A DNA stretch of 64,000 nucleotides from JAEINY01 sp942490535 (GTDB lineage: Bacteria > Bacteroidota > Bacteroidia > Bacteroidales > Marinilabiliaceae): contig CALNXQ010000003.1 in assembly GCA_942490535.1 (NCBI GenBank), positions 372,001 through 436,000 on the forward strand. Reading direction: 5' to 3'. This document shows positions 8,126-17,079 of this stretch, piece by piece. Position 1 is the stretch's first letter; each line of letters opens with the position of its first letter. A program made the position numbers and the translations under genes. Below the pieces are notes generated by a model. The model was not told the DNA's origin. It saw only the letters and a list, made by a program, of their open reading frames with translations, and did not search any database.

Positions 8126-10066
8126 ATGATTCGCAAAGTACTGATACCAAACAGGGGAGAAATTGCCGTTCGCATTATTCAAACAGCTCATAAAATGGAC
8201 ATTCGAACGGTGGTCACGCTATCTCAATTAGAGCAAGATACTTTGCCGGCTCAACTCAGTGATGAAGTTTATTATTTCGAACAGGATGAACTGTCCCATT
8301 CTTTCCTGGATGTAGAGTTAATCATACAAATTGCAAAGCAGTATGATGTAGATGCCATCCATCCCGGTTATGGATTTCTTTCTGAAAATGAGAAACTGGC
8401 TACGGCATGCCTTAACAACCATATTATATTTGTAGGCCCATCGCCTGAAAACCTGCAATTGATGGGTGACAAACAGGAAGCACGCAAGATTGCTAAACAA
8501 GCCAACATTCCACTCACCAAATCTTACGAAGGAGACGTGGATGAGCTTTTGGTGAAAGCTGATTCCATGCCTTATCCAGTGTTGATTAAAGCAGCCATGG
8601 GTGGCGGTGGCAAAGGCATGACACGGTGCCATAACAAACTCGAACTTACCGAATCGTTAGAAGCCGTTTCCAGACAAGCAGCCAGTTATTTCGGCGATGG
8701 TCGCATCTATGTGGAGCAATACATTCCTTCTCCGCGTCACATAGAAGTGCAAGTATTAGCCGATCAGCATGGACATACCATTCATCTTTTTGAACGGGAA
8801 TGTAGTATTCAGCGACGTTACCAAAAAATCATTGAAGAGGCACCTGCTCCGGGATTATCGGAAGCCAAAAGGACGGAATTAACGAATGATGCGATTAAAC
8901 TCTGCAAAGCTATTAACTACAGTAATGCCGGTACCATTGAATTTTTAGTGGATGCAAGCGGTCGTCATTATTTTCTGGAGATGAATACACGTATCCAGGT
9001 GGAACACCCGGTTACCGAAGCTATCACTGGCATTGATATCGTGGAATGGCAGTTTCGAATTGCTAACGGAGAAAAACTCACGCTGGAGCAATCAGCTATT
9101 CAAATGACAGGTCATGCCATTGAAGCGCGTCTATATGCTGAAGATCCGGAAGACAACTTCAAACCCAGTCCTGGTGAAATTTCATTAATAAAGCTGGTCG
9201 CTGCACAATCCATTCGAATAGAGATGGGCTTTGATCAACCCATCACCGTCCATCCTCATTACGATCCAATGATTGCCAAATTTATTGCGCATAACTCATC
9301 GAGAGCGAAAGCCATTGGAAATTTAAAATCATTTTTAGAAGAAAGCGTTATACATGGCATTATTACCAATGCGTCCTATCTCATCCGTGTTCTAAGTGAT
9401 GCTCACTATTTAAACAATCTTATCACGACGCATTATTGCTCAGATAAGCAGACTGCTCTAATAAAAAAAACACAAACAGATCCCCAGCTCGTAAGTATTG
9501 CCTACCTGATAAAACGACTGTATAAAAAAGATAAACTCAAAGGTATTTCCGGGCATTGGCGCTTATTACCAGCCATTCACTTTTTATTGAATGAAGAACA
9601 TTACACCATCAACTATGAAGTAACCAGCCAGGGCCTCCACCTTGAATGGGAAAACCAAAACATTGAAATCCAATCAGCTTATTGTGAAAACAATCTCATT
9701 TCGTTCAAGCTGGACAACACAACCTATTCATTCCATTGGGTTGATGATATTCACGTTACAAAACTCATCTACAAAGGTGAAAGCACTACCATTAAACCTG
9801 CTGACCAACTGCCTCCTGCATCCATCAAAAAAGCAGGTGAAAAACAACATAACGGAAATGCTTTGAATGCCCCGCTTCCCGGACAGGTACTGAAAATTCA
9901 TGTCTCAGAGGGGCAGCCTGTAAAAAAAGGAGATCTGCTATTGGTGCTTGAAGCCATGAAAATGGAGAATCATCTGAAAGCCTGGAAAGACGGAGTCATA
10001 GAAAAAATACACATAAAAGATGGCCATCAGGTCAAATCGAACCAACTATTGATAACTACTAATTAA
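8126..10066 (+). CDS. mccA: Methylcrotonyl-CoA carboxylase alpha subunit (biotin carboxylase + BCCP)
   Basis: Carboxylates its own biotin with bicarbonate and ATP and hands the CO2 to the beta subunit. The domains are in the usual order. First is a biotin carboxylase N-domain (VLIPNRGEIAVRIIQTAH), then ATP-grasp with the glycine-rich loop KAAMGGGGKGMTR and catalytic MNTRIQVEHPVTE, then the C-domain, a beta-rich linker, and a C-terminal biotinyl domain. The biotin site EAMKMEN has its lysine near residue 612. The length of 646 residues fits acyl-CoA carboxylase alpha chains. It starts 13 bases after the hydratase gene, in the same operon. Confidence 0.93.
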   Translation: MIRKVLIPNRGEIAVRIIQTAHKMDIRTVVTLSQLEQDTLPAQLSDEVYYFEQDELSHSFLDVELIIQIAKQYDVDAIHPGYGFLSENEKLATACLNNHIIFVGPSPENLQLMGDKQEARKIAKQANIPLTKSYEGDVDELLVKADSMPYPVLIKAAMGGGGKGMTRCHNKLELTESLEAVSRQAASYFGDGRIYVEQYIPSPRHIEVQVLADQHGHTIHLFERECSIQRRYQKIIEEAPAPGLSEAKRTELTNDAIKLCKAINYSNAGTIEFLVDASGRHYFLEMNTRIQVEHPVTEAITGIDIVEWQFRIANGEKLTLEQSAIQMTGHAIEARLYAEDPEDNFKPSPGEISLIKLVAAQSIRIEMGFDQPITVHPHYDPMIAKFIAHNSSRAKAIGNLKSFLEESVIHGIITNASYLIRVLSDAHYLNNLITTHYCSDKQTALIKKTQTDPQLVSIAYLIKRLYKKDKLKGISGHWRLLPAIHFLLNEEHYTINYEVTSQGLHLEWENQNIEIQSAYCENNLISFKLDNTTYSFHWVDDIHVTKLIYKGESTTIKPADQLPPASIKKAGEKQHNGNALNAPLPGQVLKIHVSEGQPVKKGDLLLVLEAMKMENHLKAWKDGVIEKIHIKDGHQVKSNQLLITTN

Positions 10067-10072
10067 TTCTAT

Positions 10073-11221
10073 ATGTCAATTCTTTCAACCGAACAACATG
10101 AAGCATGGCGCCAAAAAGTACGTGCTTTTGCTGAAAAAGAGATAAAGCCACTAGCCGCTCAACTGGACGAAAGTGAATCATTCTCCGTCGAACTCACCAA
10201 AAAAATGGGGCAAAACGGATTATTTGGGATTGATATTCCAAAAGAATTCAGTGGTCAGGGATTGGATACGCTTTCTTACATTATTGCAGTGGAAGAAATT
10301 TCTAGAGTTGACGGGTCTCAAGGCGCTACCATGGCCGCCCATAACAGCCTGGGTGTGGGACCCATATATCATTTCGGAACGGATGAACAACGCAGTAAAT
10401 ACTTGCCTCAACTAACCAACGGCGAAGGACTCTGGGCTTTTGGTCTCACCGAAGTGAATGCCGGATCGGATGCTAAAGGCGTAGAAACTACGGCTACAGC
10501 CCAAAATGGTCACTGGATGATCAATGGCTCTAAACGTTACATCACCAATGGCAGCAATGAGTTAATGAAAGGCATTACCGTACTGGCGTTAACTTCCAAT
10601 GGTGATGAGAAGAAAAAGTTCTCGACCATTATGGTCGATCGCAACTCTGATGGATTATCCACCGAACGCATGTTGGGTAAACTCATGTGGCGGGCATCTG
10701 ACACTGCTCAATTGAATTTTTCAGATGTCAAAGTACCTCACGCGAACCTATTGGGGGAAGAAAACAAAGGACTCGGGCAAATGCTTAAAACACTGGATTC
10801 AGGGCGCTTGTCCATTGCCGCCATGGGACTTGGATTGGCGCAAGGAGCTTTCGAAATGGCTTTAGCTTATTCACAAGAACGACAACAGTTTGGCAATGCC
10901 ATCTCAAAATACCAGGTGACCTCTTTCAAGTTAGCTGACATGGCGATGAAAATCGAATTGGCCCGCAATACCCTGTACAATGCTTGTGCTTTGAAGGCAG
11001 CAGGCCGACCATATGGCAAAGAAGCCGCCATGTCAAAATTGTATTGTTCAGAGATTGCCAAGGAAGTATCGGACGAAGCCGTTCAGATCTTTTCCGGTGC
11101 GGGACTTTTCAAATCATCCGAAATAGAACGTTTCTACCGCGACCAACGGATTTTGCAAATTGGGGAAGGAACTTCGGAGATATTACGCATGGTAATCGCC
11201 CGTCATGTGGGATTAGACTAA
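10073..11221 (+). CDS. Acyl-CoA dehydrogenase (short/branched-chain type)
   Basis: FAD enzyme that puts a 2,3 double bond into an acyl-CoA. All family blocks are present: LTEVNAGSDAKGVETTA at the FAD/substrate site, RQQFGNAISKYQ, and the C-terminal IGEGTSEILRMVIARH. In the operon the expected reaction is isovaleryl-CoA to 3-methylcrotonyl-CoA. However, a glutamate sits in GEGTSEI, the catalytic-base position of short and medium chain enzymes. The region where isovaleryl-CoA dehydrogenase has its glutamate (LERL) reads DSGRLSIAA. The true substrate may therefore be butyryl- or 2-methylbutyryl-CoA. It is the last gene of the operon, 6 bases after mccA. Confidence 0.9.
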   Translation: MSILSTEQHEAWRQKVRAFAEKEIKPLAAQLDESESFSVELTKKMGQNGLFGIDIPKEFSGQGLDTLSYIIAVEEISRVDGSQGATMAAHNSLGVGPIYHFGTDEQRSKYLPQLTNGEGLWAFGLTEVNAGSDAKGVETTATAQNGHWMINGSKRYITNGSNELMKGITVLALTSNGDEKKKFSTIMVDRNSDGLSTERMLGKLMWRASDTAQLNFSDVKVPHANLLGEENKGLGQMLKTLDSGRLSIAAMGLGLAQGAFEMALAYSQERQQFGNAISKYQVTSFKLADMAMKIELARNTLYNACALKAAGRPYGKEAAMSKLYCSEIAKEVSDEAVQIFSGAGLFKSSEIERFYRDQRILQIGEGTSEILRMVIARHVGLD

Positions 11222-11362
11222 TACGGATCAGTATTCGAAAGTGATTTCAAGTGCCCTCTGTTTGTTGAAATTGTTCGAATATCTATCGGCATATACCACG
11301 AAGAATTTTTTAATGGTATAAATTGGACTTATTTTTAAACCCATAAAAATATGATTTGATAA

Positions 11363-12373
11363 ATGGAAGATCGCAAAAAAGATCATATCGATTTGGCATT
11401 TAGCTCGCGTATCGATGCCTCGCAAGTGGATAACCGATTTGAATACGAACCAATGCTGGGCACGCACCAGACGGTTTCACAAACCATTCCTTTTGCAGGG
11501 AAGTCACTAAAACTGCCATTATGGGTTTCCAGCATGACAGGAGGTACGCAAAGAGCAGCCACCATCAATCGCAATTTGGCAAAAGCATGTGCTGAGTTTG
11601 GAATGGGCATGGGTTTAGGTTCCTGTCGTATTTTACTGGAGAATCCACAGCACCTGGATGACTTTTATGTTCGTCCCATCTTAGGTGACGATCTTCCATT
11701 ATTTGCCAATATGGGTATTTGCCAGCTGGAACAGATGCTGCAGGAAAAATCGACCGATCAACTCAGTGAATTGGTGGATAAACTCAAAGCTGATGGTATT
11801 GTCATTCATGTGAATCCTCTTCAGGAAGCCTTTCAGCCGGAAGGCGATCGTTTGCTGAGACCTGCTCTGGAATTACTTCAGGAATACATGGAGTTAACTT
11901 CCTTAAAGATTATCGTGAAAGAGGTTGGTCAAGGTTTTGGGATCAACAGTTTACGCGAACTGTTAAAACTACCGCTGGAAGCCATCGAATACGGGGCACT
12001 TGGCGGCACCAACTTTTCACTGGTGGAACTCAATCGTTCCAATGCCATCGCCGCTGAAGTTTTTCGCCCCTTTATCAATGTGGGCCATACCGCTGAAGAG
12101 ATGACACTTACCATTAATCAATTAAGCAATGAGCTGAACGATTGCGATATTAAAACCAAACAACTAATCATTTCAGGTGGTATTACATCACTCCTAGATG
12201 GTTATTACCTGACCTCCATTTCAAAATTACCCGCCATTTATGGAATGGGATCTGCTTTCCTGAGACATGGTATGGGATCGTATGAGAAATTACATGATTA
12301 TGTGGAACAAGTGGCTTATGGATTAAATCTGGCTCAAAATTTCCTGAAAGTAAAACATCAAATCAATGAATAA
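11363..12373 (+). CDS. fni: Isopentenyl-diphosphate delta-isomerase, type 2 (FMN)
   Basis: Interconverts IPP and DMAPP using reduced FMN. The 336-residue protein starts MEDRKKDHIDLAF and has the TIM-barrel signature blocks SSMTGGTQRAATINRNLAKA, IHVNPLQEAFQPEGD, IVKEVGQGFG (FMN/phosphate contact), GALGGTNFSLVE and ISGGITSLLDGYYL. It opens the mevalonate cluster and lies 141 bases downstream of the acyl-CoA dehydrogenase. It overlaps the reductase gene by 8 bases. No clear promoter was found in the 141-base gap, so read-through from the leucine-type operon is possible. Confidence 0.93.
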   Translation: MEDRKKDHIDLAFSSRIDASQVDNRFEYEPMLGTHQTVSQTIPFAGKSLKLPLWVSSMTGGTQRAATINRNLAKACAEFGMGMGLGSCRILLENPQHLDDFYVRPILGDDLPLFANMGICQLEQMLQEKSTDQLSELVDKLKADGIVIHVNPLQEAFQPEGDRLLRPALELLQEYMELTSLKIIVKEVGQGFGINSLRELLKLPLEAIEYGALGGTNFSLVELNRSNAIAAEVFRPFINVGHTAEEMTLTINQLSNELNDCDIKTKQLIISGGITSLLDGYYLTSISKLPAIYGMGSAFLRHGMGSYEKLHDYVEQVAYGLNLAQNFLKVKHQINE

Positions 12374-13676
12374 ACCGAAGCTAATCAGAGGTTTTTCAAA
12401 ACTATCGCCATCAGAAAAAGTAGAACTACTGATGGACCAGTATGAACTGAATAAATCCATCAAAAATACCTTCGAACGGTATTTACATCCAATGGATCAG
12501 CTTCTTTTTGACGATATTTCAGAGAACACGATCTCTAATTTCTATTTACCCTTTGGACTGGCTCCTAATTTTTTGGTAAACGACAAACTACATATGATGC
12601 CCATGGTTATCGAAGAGAGTTCTGTGGTGGCTGCGGCTTCAAAAGCTGCGGGATTCTGGGCATTAAACGGGGGGTTCAAAACACGGGTTATCAACCAAAC
12701 GAAAAATGGCCAAATCTTTTTCAAATGGGAAGGAGCGCTTGAATTATTGGAAAAGAAACAGGAGCAATTGGAAGGTCAACTTTTTAAAGCAACAACCCAT
12801 CTAACAGATAAGATGCAAAAACGGGGTGGTGGCATGACTGGTTTCGAGTTTAAAAGGGTGAACAACATGCTGGAAACCTATCAACTACTGGTTAAATTCG
12901 AAACAGCTGATTCTATGGGTGCTAATTTTATTAATTCATGCCTGGAACAAATGGCCCCTGTCTTGAAATCATTTATCAATGACGATGGGGAACTATCCGG
13001 CTATGGAGATGCAAAAATTATCATGTGCATCCTGAGCAATTACACACCCGAATGCCTGGTGGAATGCACCATCGAATGCCCCATTGAAAACTTAGCGCCT
13101 TATTCGGGAAGTTATTCGCCTCAGGAATTTGCAGACCGTTTTGAAACAGCCGTTAACATTGCACTTAATGACCCTTATCGCGCTGTGACACATAACAAAG
13201 GTATCTTTAATGGCATTGATGCACTAATTCTGGCGACGGGCAATGATTTCAGAGCCATTGAAGCCGGGGCCCATGCCTATGCTTCCCGGAATGGAGATTA
13301 TGCATCATTGACGTCTGTTGACATTGAAAACAACACTTTTACCTACAGCCTAAAAGTTCCATTAGCATTGGGCACCGTTGGTGGTTTAACCAATACACAC
13401 CCCTTAGCAAAAGCTTCATTGGAAATACTGGGCCATCCCTCTGCCAATGAACTGATGCAACTGGCTGCAGCTGCCGGCATGGCCAATAACTTCAGTGCTG
13501 TTGCTTCGCTGGTAACCACCGGCATTCAAAAAGGTCACATGAAATTACATTTGACTAATATTCTGAATGCTCTGAAGGCCTCTCCTCAGGAAAAAGAATT
13601 GGCCACCGGATATTTTAAAGGGAAACAGGTTAGCTATTCAGGTGTTGAATCCTTTCTTAAAGAGCAACGCAAGTAA
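12366..13676 (+). CDS. mvaA: Hydroxymethylglutaryl-CoA reductase, class II
   Basis: Converts HMG-CoA to mevalonate with four electrons, the committed step of the mevalonate pathway. The 436-residue soluble protein has the class II layout with no membrane region. The catalytic residues are visible. Glutamate is in VIEESSVVAAAS (about residue 83), lysine in THNKGIFNGI, aspartate in GNDFRAIEAGAHAYA, and histidine in the C-terminal KGHMKLHLTNI. The substrate block ADSMGANFIN is conserved. It overlaps fni by 8 bases and the next kinase gene by 1 base, so the cluster is translationally coupled. The sequence does not settle the preference for NADH or NADPH. Confidence 0.95.
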   Translation: MNKPKLIRGFSKLSPSEKVELLMDQYELNKSIKNTFERYLHPMDQLLFDDISENTISNFYLPFGLAPNFLVNDKLHMMPMVIEESSVVAAASKAAGFWALNGGFKTRVINQTKNGQIFFKWEGALELLEKKQEQLEGQLFKATTHLTDKMQKRGGGMTGFEFKRVNNMLETYQLLVKFETADSMGANFINSCLEQMAPVLKSFINDDGELSGYGDAKIIMCILSNYTPECLVECTIECPIENLAPYSGSYSPQEFADRFETAVNIALNDPYRAVTHNKGIFNGIDALILATGNDFRAIEAGAHAYASRNGDYASLTSVDIENNTFTYSLKVPLALGTVGGLTNTHPLAKASLEILGHPSANELMQLAAAAGMANNFSAVASLVTTGIQKGHMKLHLTNILNALKASPQEKELATGYFKGKQVSYSGVESFLKEQRK

Positions 13677-14608
13677 TGAACGAATCATCTGAAGATCTGA
13701 CCTTTTATGCCCACGGAAAGTTTTTAATCACCGGGGAATACCTGGTGCTAAAAGGTGCCAAAGCATTAGCAGTACCTCTGAAGCGCGGCCAATCCCTATT
13801 GGTGAAATCGCGTGAACCGAATGGTTTATTGTGGCAAGCGTATGCTCCAGATGGTACTTGGTTTCAAATAGTCTTTGATGCCCATTTGAATATTCTTGAA
13901 ACAGATGACAAAGCAAAAGCTGAAACCTTGCAAATCCTACTCCAATGGATTGTGAAACATCACCCCTCATCGCTTGCCAAATTGCAACACAAAAAAGTGG
14001 TTACTCAATTGGATTTCCATCCGAATTGGGGTTGGGGCAGCAGTTCTACTTTAATTCACAACCTGGCTCAATGGCTGGAGGTCAATCCCTATGAACTATT
14101 AAAAGGAACATTTGGTGGATCAGGCTATGATGTCGCATGTGCTGCTGCTGAAAATCCAATCTTCTATCAGCTGGATGAAGACCAACCCATCATTGAAAAT
14201 GCTGCATTTCATCCTTCTTTTCAGGATCACATTTGGTTCGTTTACACCGGGCAAAAGCAAAATAGTCATCAGGAAGTGAAACGCTTCCTGGAATCTGATG
14301 CTCTAAACAACAGCACCCTTCAACGTATTAATGAAATTTCGGAACAATTTATTTCAATCCGAAACCTGCATGAGATGGGGTCACTCATGCATGAGCATGA
14401 ACAATTGGTTGGCCAAGCCATTGGCCAGGTCCCCATTCAACAACGCCTGTTTAATGATTTTGACGGATACATTAAATCGATGGGCGCCTGGGGAGGTGAT
14501 TTCATCATGGTCGTGTCAGAGTGGGATCCCACTAAAATTCACAGCTATTTTACAACCAAAGGGCTTTCACCTGTGTTTAGCTTCAAAGAAATAATAGTAA
14601 ACAAGTAA
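13676..14608 (+). CDS. GYDIA-type GHMP kinase, probable phosphomevalonate kinase role
   Basis: Small-molecule kinase of the GHMP fold, 310 residues. It begins YAHGKFLITGEYLVLKGAKA, a GHMP N-terminal block. The ATP loop GWGSSSTLIHNLA replaces the usual PxGxGLGSS form, and it carries GGSGYDVACAAAE, the motif that names the GYDIA subfamily in Bacteroidota. Mevalonate kinase and diphosphomevalonate decarboxylase have their own genes in the cluster, so the remaining activity, phosphorylation of mevalonate 5-phosphate, falls most naturally to this protein. That is inference from context. It overlaps mvaA and mvaD by 1 base each. Confidence 0.85.
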   Translation: MNESSEDLTFYAHGKFLITGEYLVLKGAKALAVPLKRGQSLLVKSREPNGLLWQAYAPDGTWFQIVFDAHLNILETDDKAKAETLQILLQWIVKHHPSSLAKLQHKKVVTQLDFHPNWGWGSSSTLIHNLAQWLEVNPYELLKGTFGGSGYDVACAAAENPIFYQLDEDQPIIENAAFHPSFQDHIWFVYTGQKQNSHQEVKRFLESDALNNSTLQRINEISEQFISIRNLHEMGSLMHEHEQLVGQAIGQVPIQQRLFNDFDGYIKSMGAWGGDFIMVVSEWDPTKIHSYFTTKGLSPVFSFKEIIVNK

Positions 14609-15654
14609 TGTCAGAATCAATAGAAGCATCAAATAAGTATCGGACGCAGCAAAAAGCGCCCTCCAACATAGCTATCGTTAAGTACTGGGGAAAGAAAAAT
14701 GTGCAGGAGCCCGTTAACCCCTCCATCAGTTTTACGCTATCAAAGGCCTACACTGAGACATCTGTGGTTTATCAGCCATCGGATCACCCCTTAACTTTTG
14801 AATTTTATTTTGAGGATCAACATCAACCCAATTTTGAACCCAAATTAAACAGCTTCATTGAAAAAATAAAACCCTTCCTCCCTTTCTTAAACAAAGGACA
14901 ATTAGTTATTAATAGTGCCAATACCTTTCCTCATTCCAGTGGGATAGCCTCCTCTGCCAGTTCCATGGCCGCTTTAGCGAAATGTTTTTGTGACATTCAA
15001 AATCAGTTGACACCATCTGGTGTTTATTCTGATGTATCGACACTTTCATCCTTGGCCCGGTTGGGTTCCGGCAGCGGTGCCCGGTCGGTTGAAAACGGGT
15101 GGGCCCTCTGGGGTAAAACACCGGAATTACCCATGGCTTCTGATAATTACGCTGTCTTTATCAATGAAGATATTCATCCTACTTTCCATACCATCAAGGA
15201 TGCCATACTGGTCATTGAAAGTGGTCAAAAAAAAGTAAGCAGTACAGCCGGTCACCAATTAATGGATCACCATCCTTATCGCGACGGAAGAATCACTCAG
15301 GCCAACGAAAATACACGACTCCTATTGGATGTCTTAGTAAGCGGTGACTTTAATGCGTTTGCCGCCATATGTGAAGAAGAAGCGTTGAGTTTACATGGCT
15401 TAATGATGAGTTCAAAACCGGGGTACACCTTGTTGGCGCCCGAATCATTAATGGCTATTGAACGCATCAAGAATTTCCGGGACCATCATCAAGTACCTAT
15501 TACTTTTACCATCGATGCAGGACCAAATCTACATGTTTTATATCCTGCCAGTGCTGCAACAAGGATAGAGCCGTTCCTATCTGATCAGTTAGCTCCCTTG
15601 TGCCAGGAACGGACCATTTTATTCGATACGATCTCAATGAACTCAACCCTTTAA
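14608..15654 (+). CDS. mvaD: Diphosphomevalonate decarboxylase
   Basis: ATP-dependent decarboxylation of mevalonate 5-diphosphate to IPP. The 348-residue GHMP-fold protein has the family blocks APSNIAIVKYWGKKN near residue 18, the phosphate loop FPHSSGIASSASSMAALA, and GSGSGARSVENGWALWGK, which corresponds to the substrate loop GSGSACRS of other enzymes. The third conserved block shows TIDAGPNLHVLYP with the catalytic aspartate. It lies between the GYDIA kinase and mevalonate kinase genes in a tight plus-strand cluster. Confidence 0.94.
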   Translation: MSESIEASNKYRTQQKAPSNIAIVKYWGKKNVQEPVNPSISFTLSKAYTETSVVYQPSDHPLTFEFYFEDQHQPNFEPKLNSFIEKIKPFLPFLNKGQLVINSANTFPHSSGIASSASSMAALAKCFCDIQNQLTPSGVYSDVSTLSSLARLGSGSGARSVENGWALWGKTPELPMASDNYAVFINEDIHPTFHTIKDAILVIESGQKKVSSTAGHQLMDHHPYRDGRITQANENTRLLLDVLVSGDFNAFAAICEEEALSLHGLMMSSKPGYTLLAPESLMAIERIKNFRDHHQVPITFTIDAGPNLHVLYPASAATRIEPFLSDQLAPLCQERTILFDTISMNSTL

Positions 15655-15666
15655 ACCCATTAACAC

Positions 15667-16644
15667 ATGCGCGAAAAGAATAGTAAAGAAGTATTTCATT
15701 CAAAGGTGATGTTGTTTGGGGAGTACAGCATAATCCTGGGATCGATGGGCCTGACCATTCCCTACTCCCATTTTAACGGAGAATTACGTTTCATCAATAA
15801 AGACAGTTATACCGATCTGGATTTTGCCAAGCACTCCAATCAACAATTGCATGAACTGGCACAGTTCATTCTCGCATTACAACAAACGAATCAACTCCAT
15901 TGTGATTTCGAATCGCAACGTTTGAGAGAGGACTTATCCAAAGGTCTCTTTTTTGAATCTTCCATTCCTGAAGGATATGGACTCGGAAGCAGTGGCGCTT
16001 TGGTCGCGTCCATCTACAGTGAATATGCTGTCGATCGAATTGAACCGCATACCGACATGGACAAAAAAGAAATCCAGCATTTAAAACAAACTTTCTCTCA
16101 AATTGAATCCTTTTATCACGGCACCAGCTCAGGTATTGATCCCTTGATTTGCTATTTAAAGCATCCCATTGTGATGCAAGACAATCACACCATCTCTTCC
16201 GTAGGCATTCCTCGTAAATCCATTCTGAAAGATGATGCTATTTTCCTGATCAACAGCGGGAAACCAGGTAAAACGGCTCCTTTAGTGAAGCGATTTATGG
16301 AAAAAATAAAAGATGAGTCCTACCTGAAAAGGATTCGGGAGACCATGATTCCGCTCACTAACGATTGCATTCAGTTTATGCTGGCAGGTCGAATCACAGA
16401 GTTGTTTCAAACATTACCAGAGCTGTCTCACTTTCAATTGAACCATTTTCAGGAAATGATCCCTGAATCGTTCATCGAATACTGGAAAAAAGGATTGAAG
16501 TCCAAGGCGTACTATCTCAAACTATGTGGATCAGGAGGTGGTGGTTTCATGCTCGGTTTCACGCGACAGTTTAGCCAAACACGTCGTTTTTTCCATTCCA
16601 ACGGCTATGAATTGATTCCCGTTTATCAGGAAGTCAGCGAATAA
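15667..16644 (+). CDS. Mevalonate kinase (GHMP family)
   Basis: Phosphorylates mevalonate at O5. The 325-residue protein has KVMLFGEYSIILGSMGLTIP at the N-terminus, the canonical ATP loop IPEGYGLGSSGALVASIYSE near residue 100, YHGTSSGIDPLICYL, and the C-terminal glycine-rich block KLCGSGGGGFMLGF. It is the last gene of the mevalonate cluster, 12 bases after mvaD. The GSSGAL loop and the SGIDP block make it the best mevalonate kinase candidate of the two non-decarboxylase GHMP proteins. Confidence 0.88.
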   Translation: MREKNSKEVFHSKVMLFGEYSIILGSMGLTIPYSHFNGELRFINKDSYTDLDFAKHSNQQLHELAQFILALQQTNQLHCDFESQRLREDLSKGLFFESSIPEGYGLGSSGALVASIYSEYAVDRIEPHTDMDKKEIQHLKQTFSQIESFYHGTSSGIDPLICYLKHPIVMQDNHTISSVGIPRKSILKDDAIFLINSGKPGKTAPLVKRFMEKIKDESYLKRIRETMIPLTNDCIQFMLAGRITELFQTLPELSHFQLNHFQEMIPESFIEYWKKGLKSKAYYLKLCGSGGGGFMLGFTRQFSQTRRFFHSNGYELIPVYQEVSE

Positions 16645-16676
16645 AAAAATCCCCTGGTGCACCCAAGCACCAGAGG
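16643..16676 (-). terminator. Rho-independent terminator of amt-glnB
   Basis: The hairpin arms CCCCTGGTGC (16651-16660) and GCACCAGAGG (16667-16676) have one mismatch and a 6-base loop. On the minus strand the hairpin is followed directly by a run of T (A-run at 16643-16649 on the plus strand), so it terminates the amt-glnB transcript. It also separates that transcript from the convergent mevalonate operon. The plus-strand side has no T-run. Confidence 0.75.
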
Positions 16677-16709
16677 ATCCTCATCGTTTAGGAAATATAG
16701 TGGCATCTT

Positions 16710-17060
16710 TTAAATCGCACTGCTGCCTCGCTCACCTGTCCGAATGCGGATGCATTCCTCCAGTGGTGTAATGAAAATCTTCCCATCCCCAATCTCGCCA
16801 TCTACTTCATTCACCGAACGGGCGGCTTCCATAATGGCCTCCACCGTTACATCTACAAACTCGTCGTTCACGGCCACTTCAACCCGCATTTTGGGTATTA
16901 ATCCGGGAATGACTTTTTTTCCCCGATACACTTCCTCCCGTTTTTGAGCCCCATGTCCTGACACCCGACTCACGGTGATTCGGGTGATACCCGCTGCAAT
17001 TAAACTTTCTCTAACCTGATCCAGTTGATAAGATCTTATAATAGCTGTAATTAATTTCAT
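16710..17060 (-). CDS. glnB: PII-family nitrogen regulatory protein
   Basis: Small trimeric signal protein that senses 2-oxoglutarate, ATP and ADP and gates ammonium transporters. The 116 residues show the PII fold, with MKLITAIIRSYQLDQVRESL at the start and the C-terminal signature around GDGKIFITPLEECIRIRTGE. The T-loop reads KREEVYRGKKVIPGLIPK. The position of the uridylylated Tyr51 of enteric PII is valine here, so that modification is unlikely, although Tyr45 is present. The gene follows amt by 19 bases, the common GlnK-AmtB pairing, and ends in a strong terminator. Confidence 0.93.
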   Translation of the reverse strand: MKLITAIIRSYQLDQVRESLIAAGITRITVSRVSGHGAQKREEVYRGKKVIPGLIPKMRVEVAVNDEFVDVTVEAIMEAARSVNEVDGEIGDGKIFITPLEECIRIRTGERGSSAI

Positions 17061-17079
17061 CGAAATAAGAATTTAAGGA

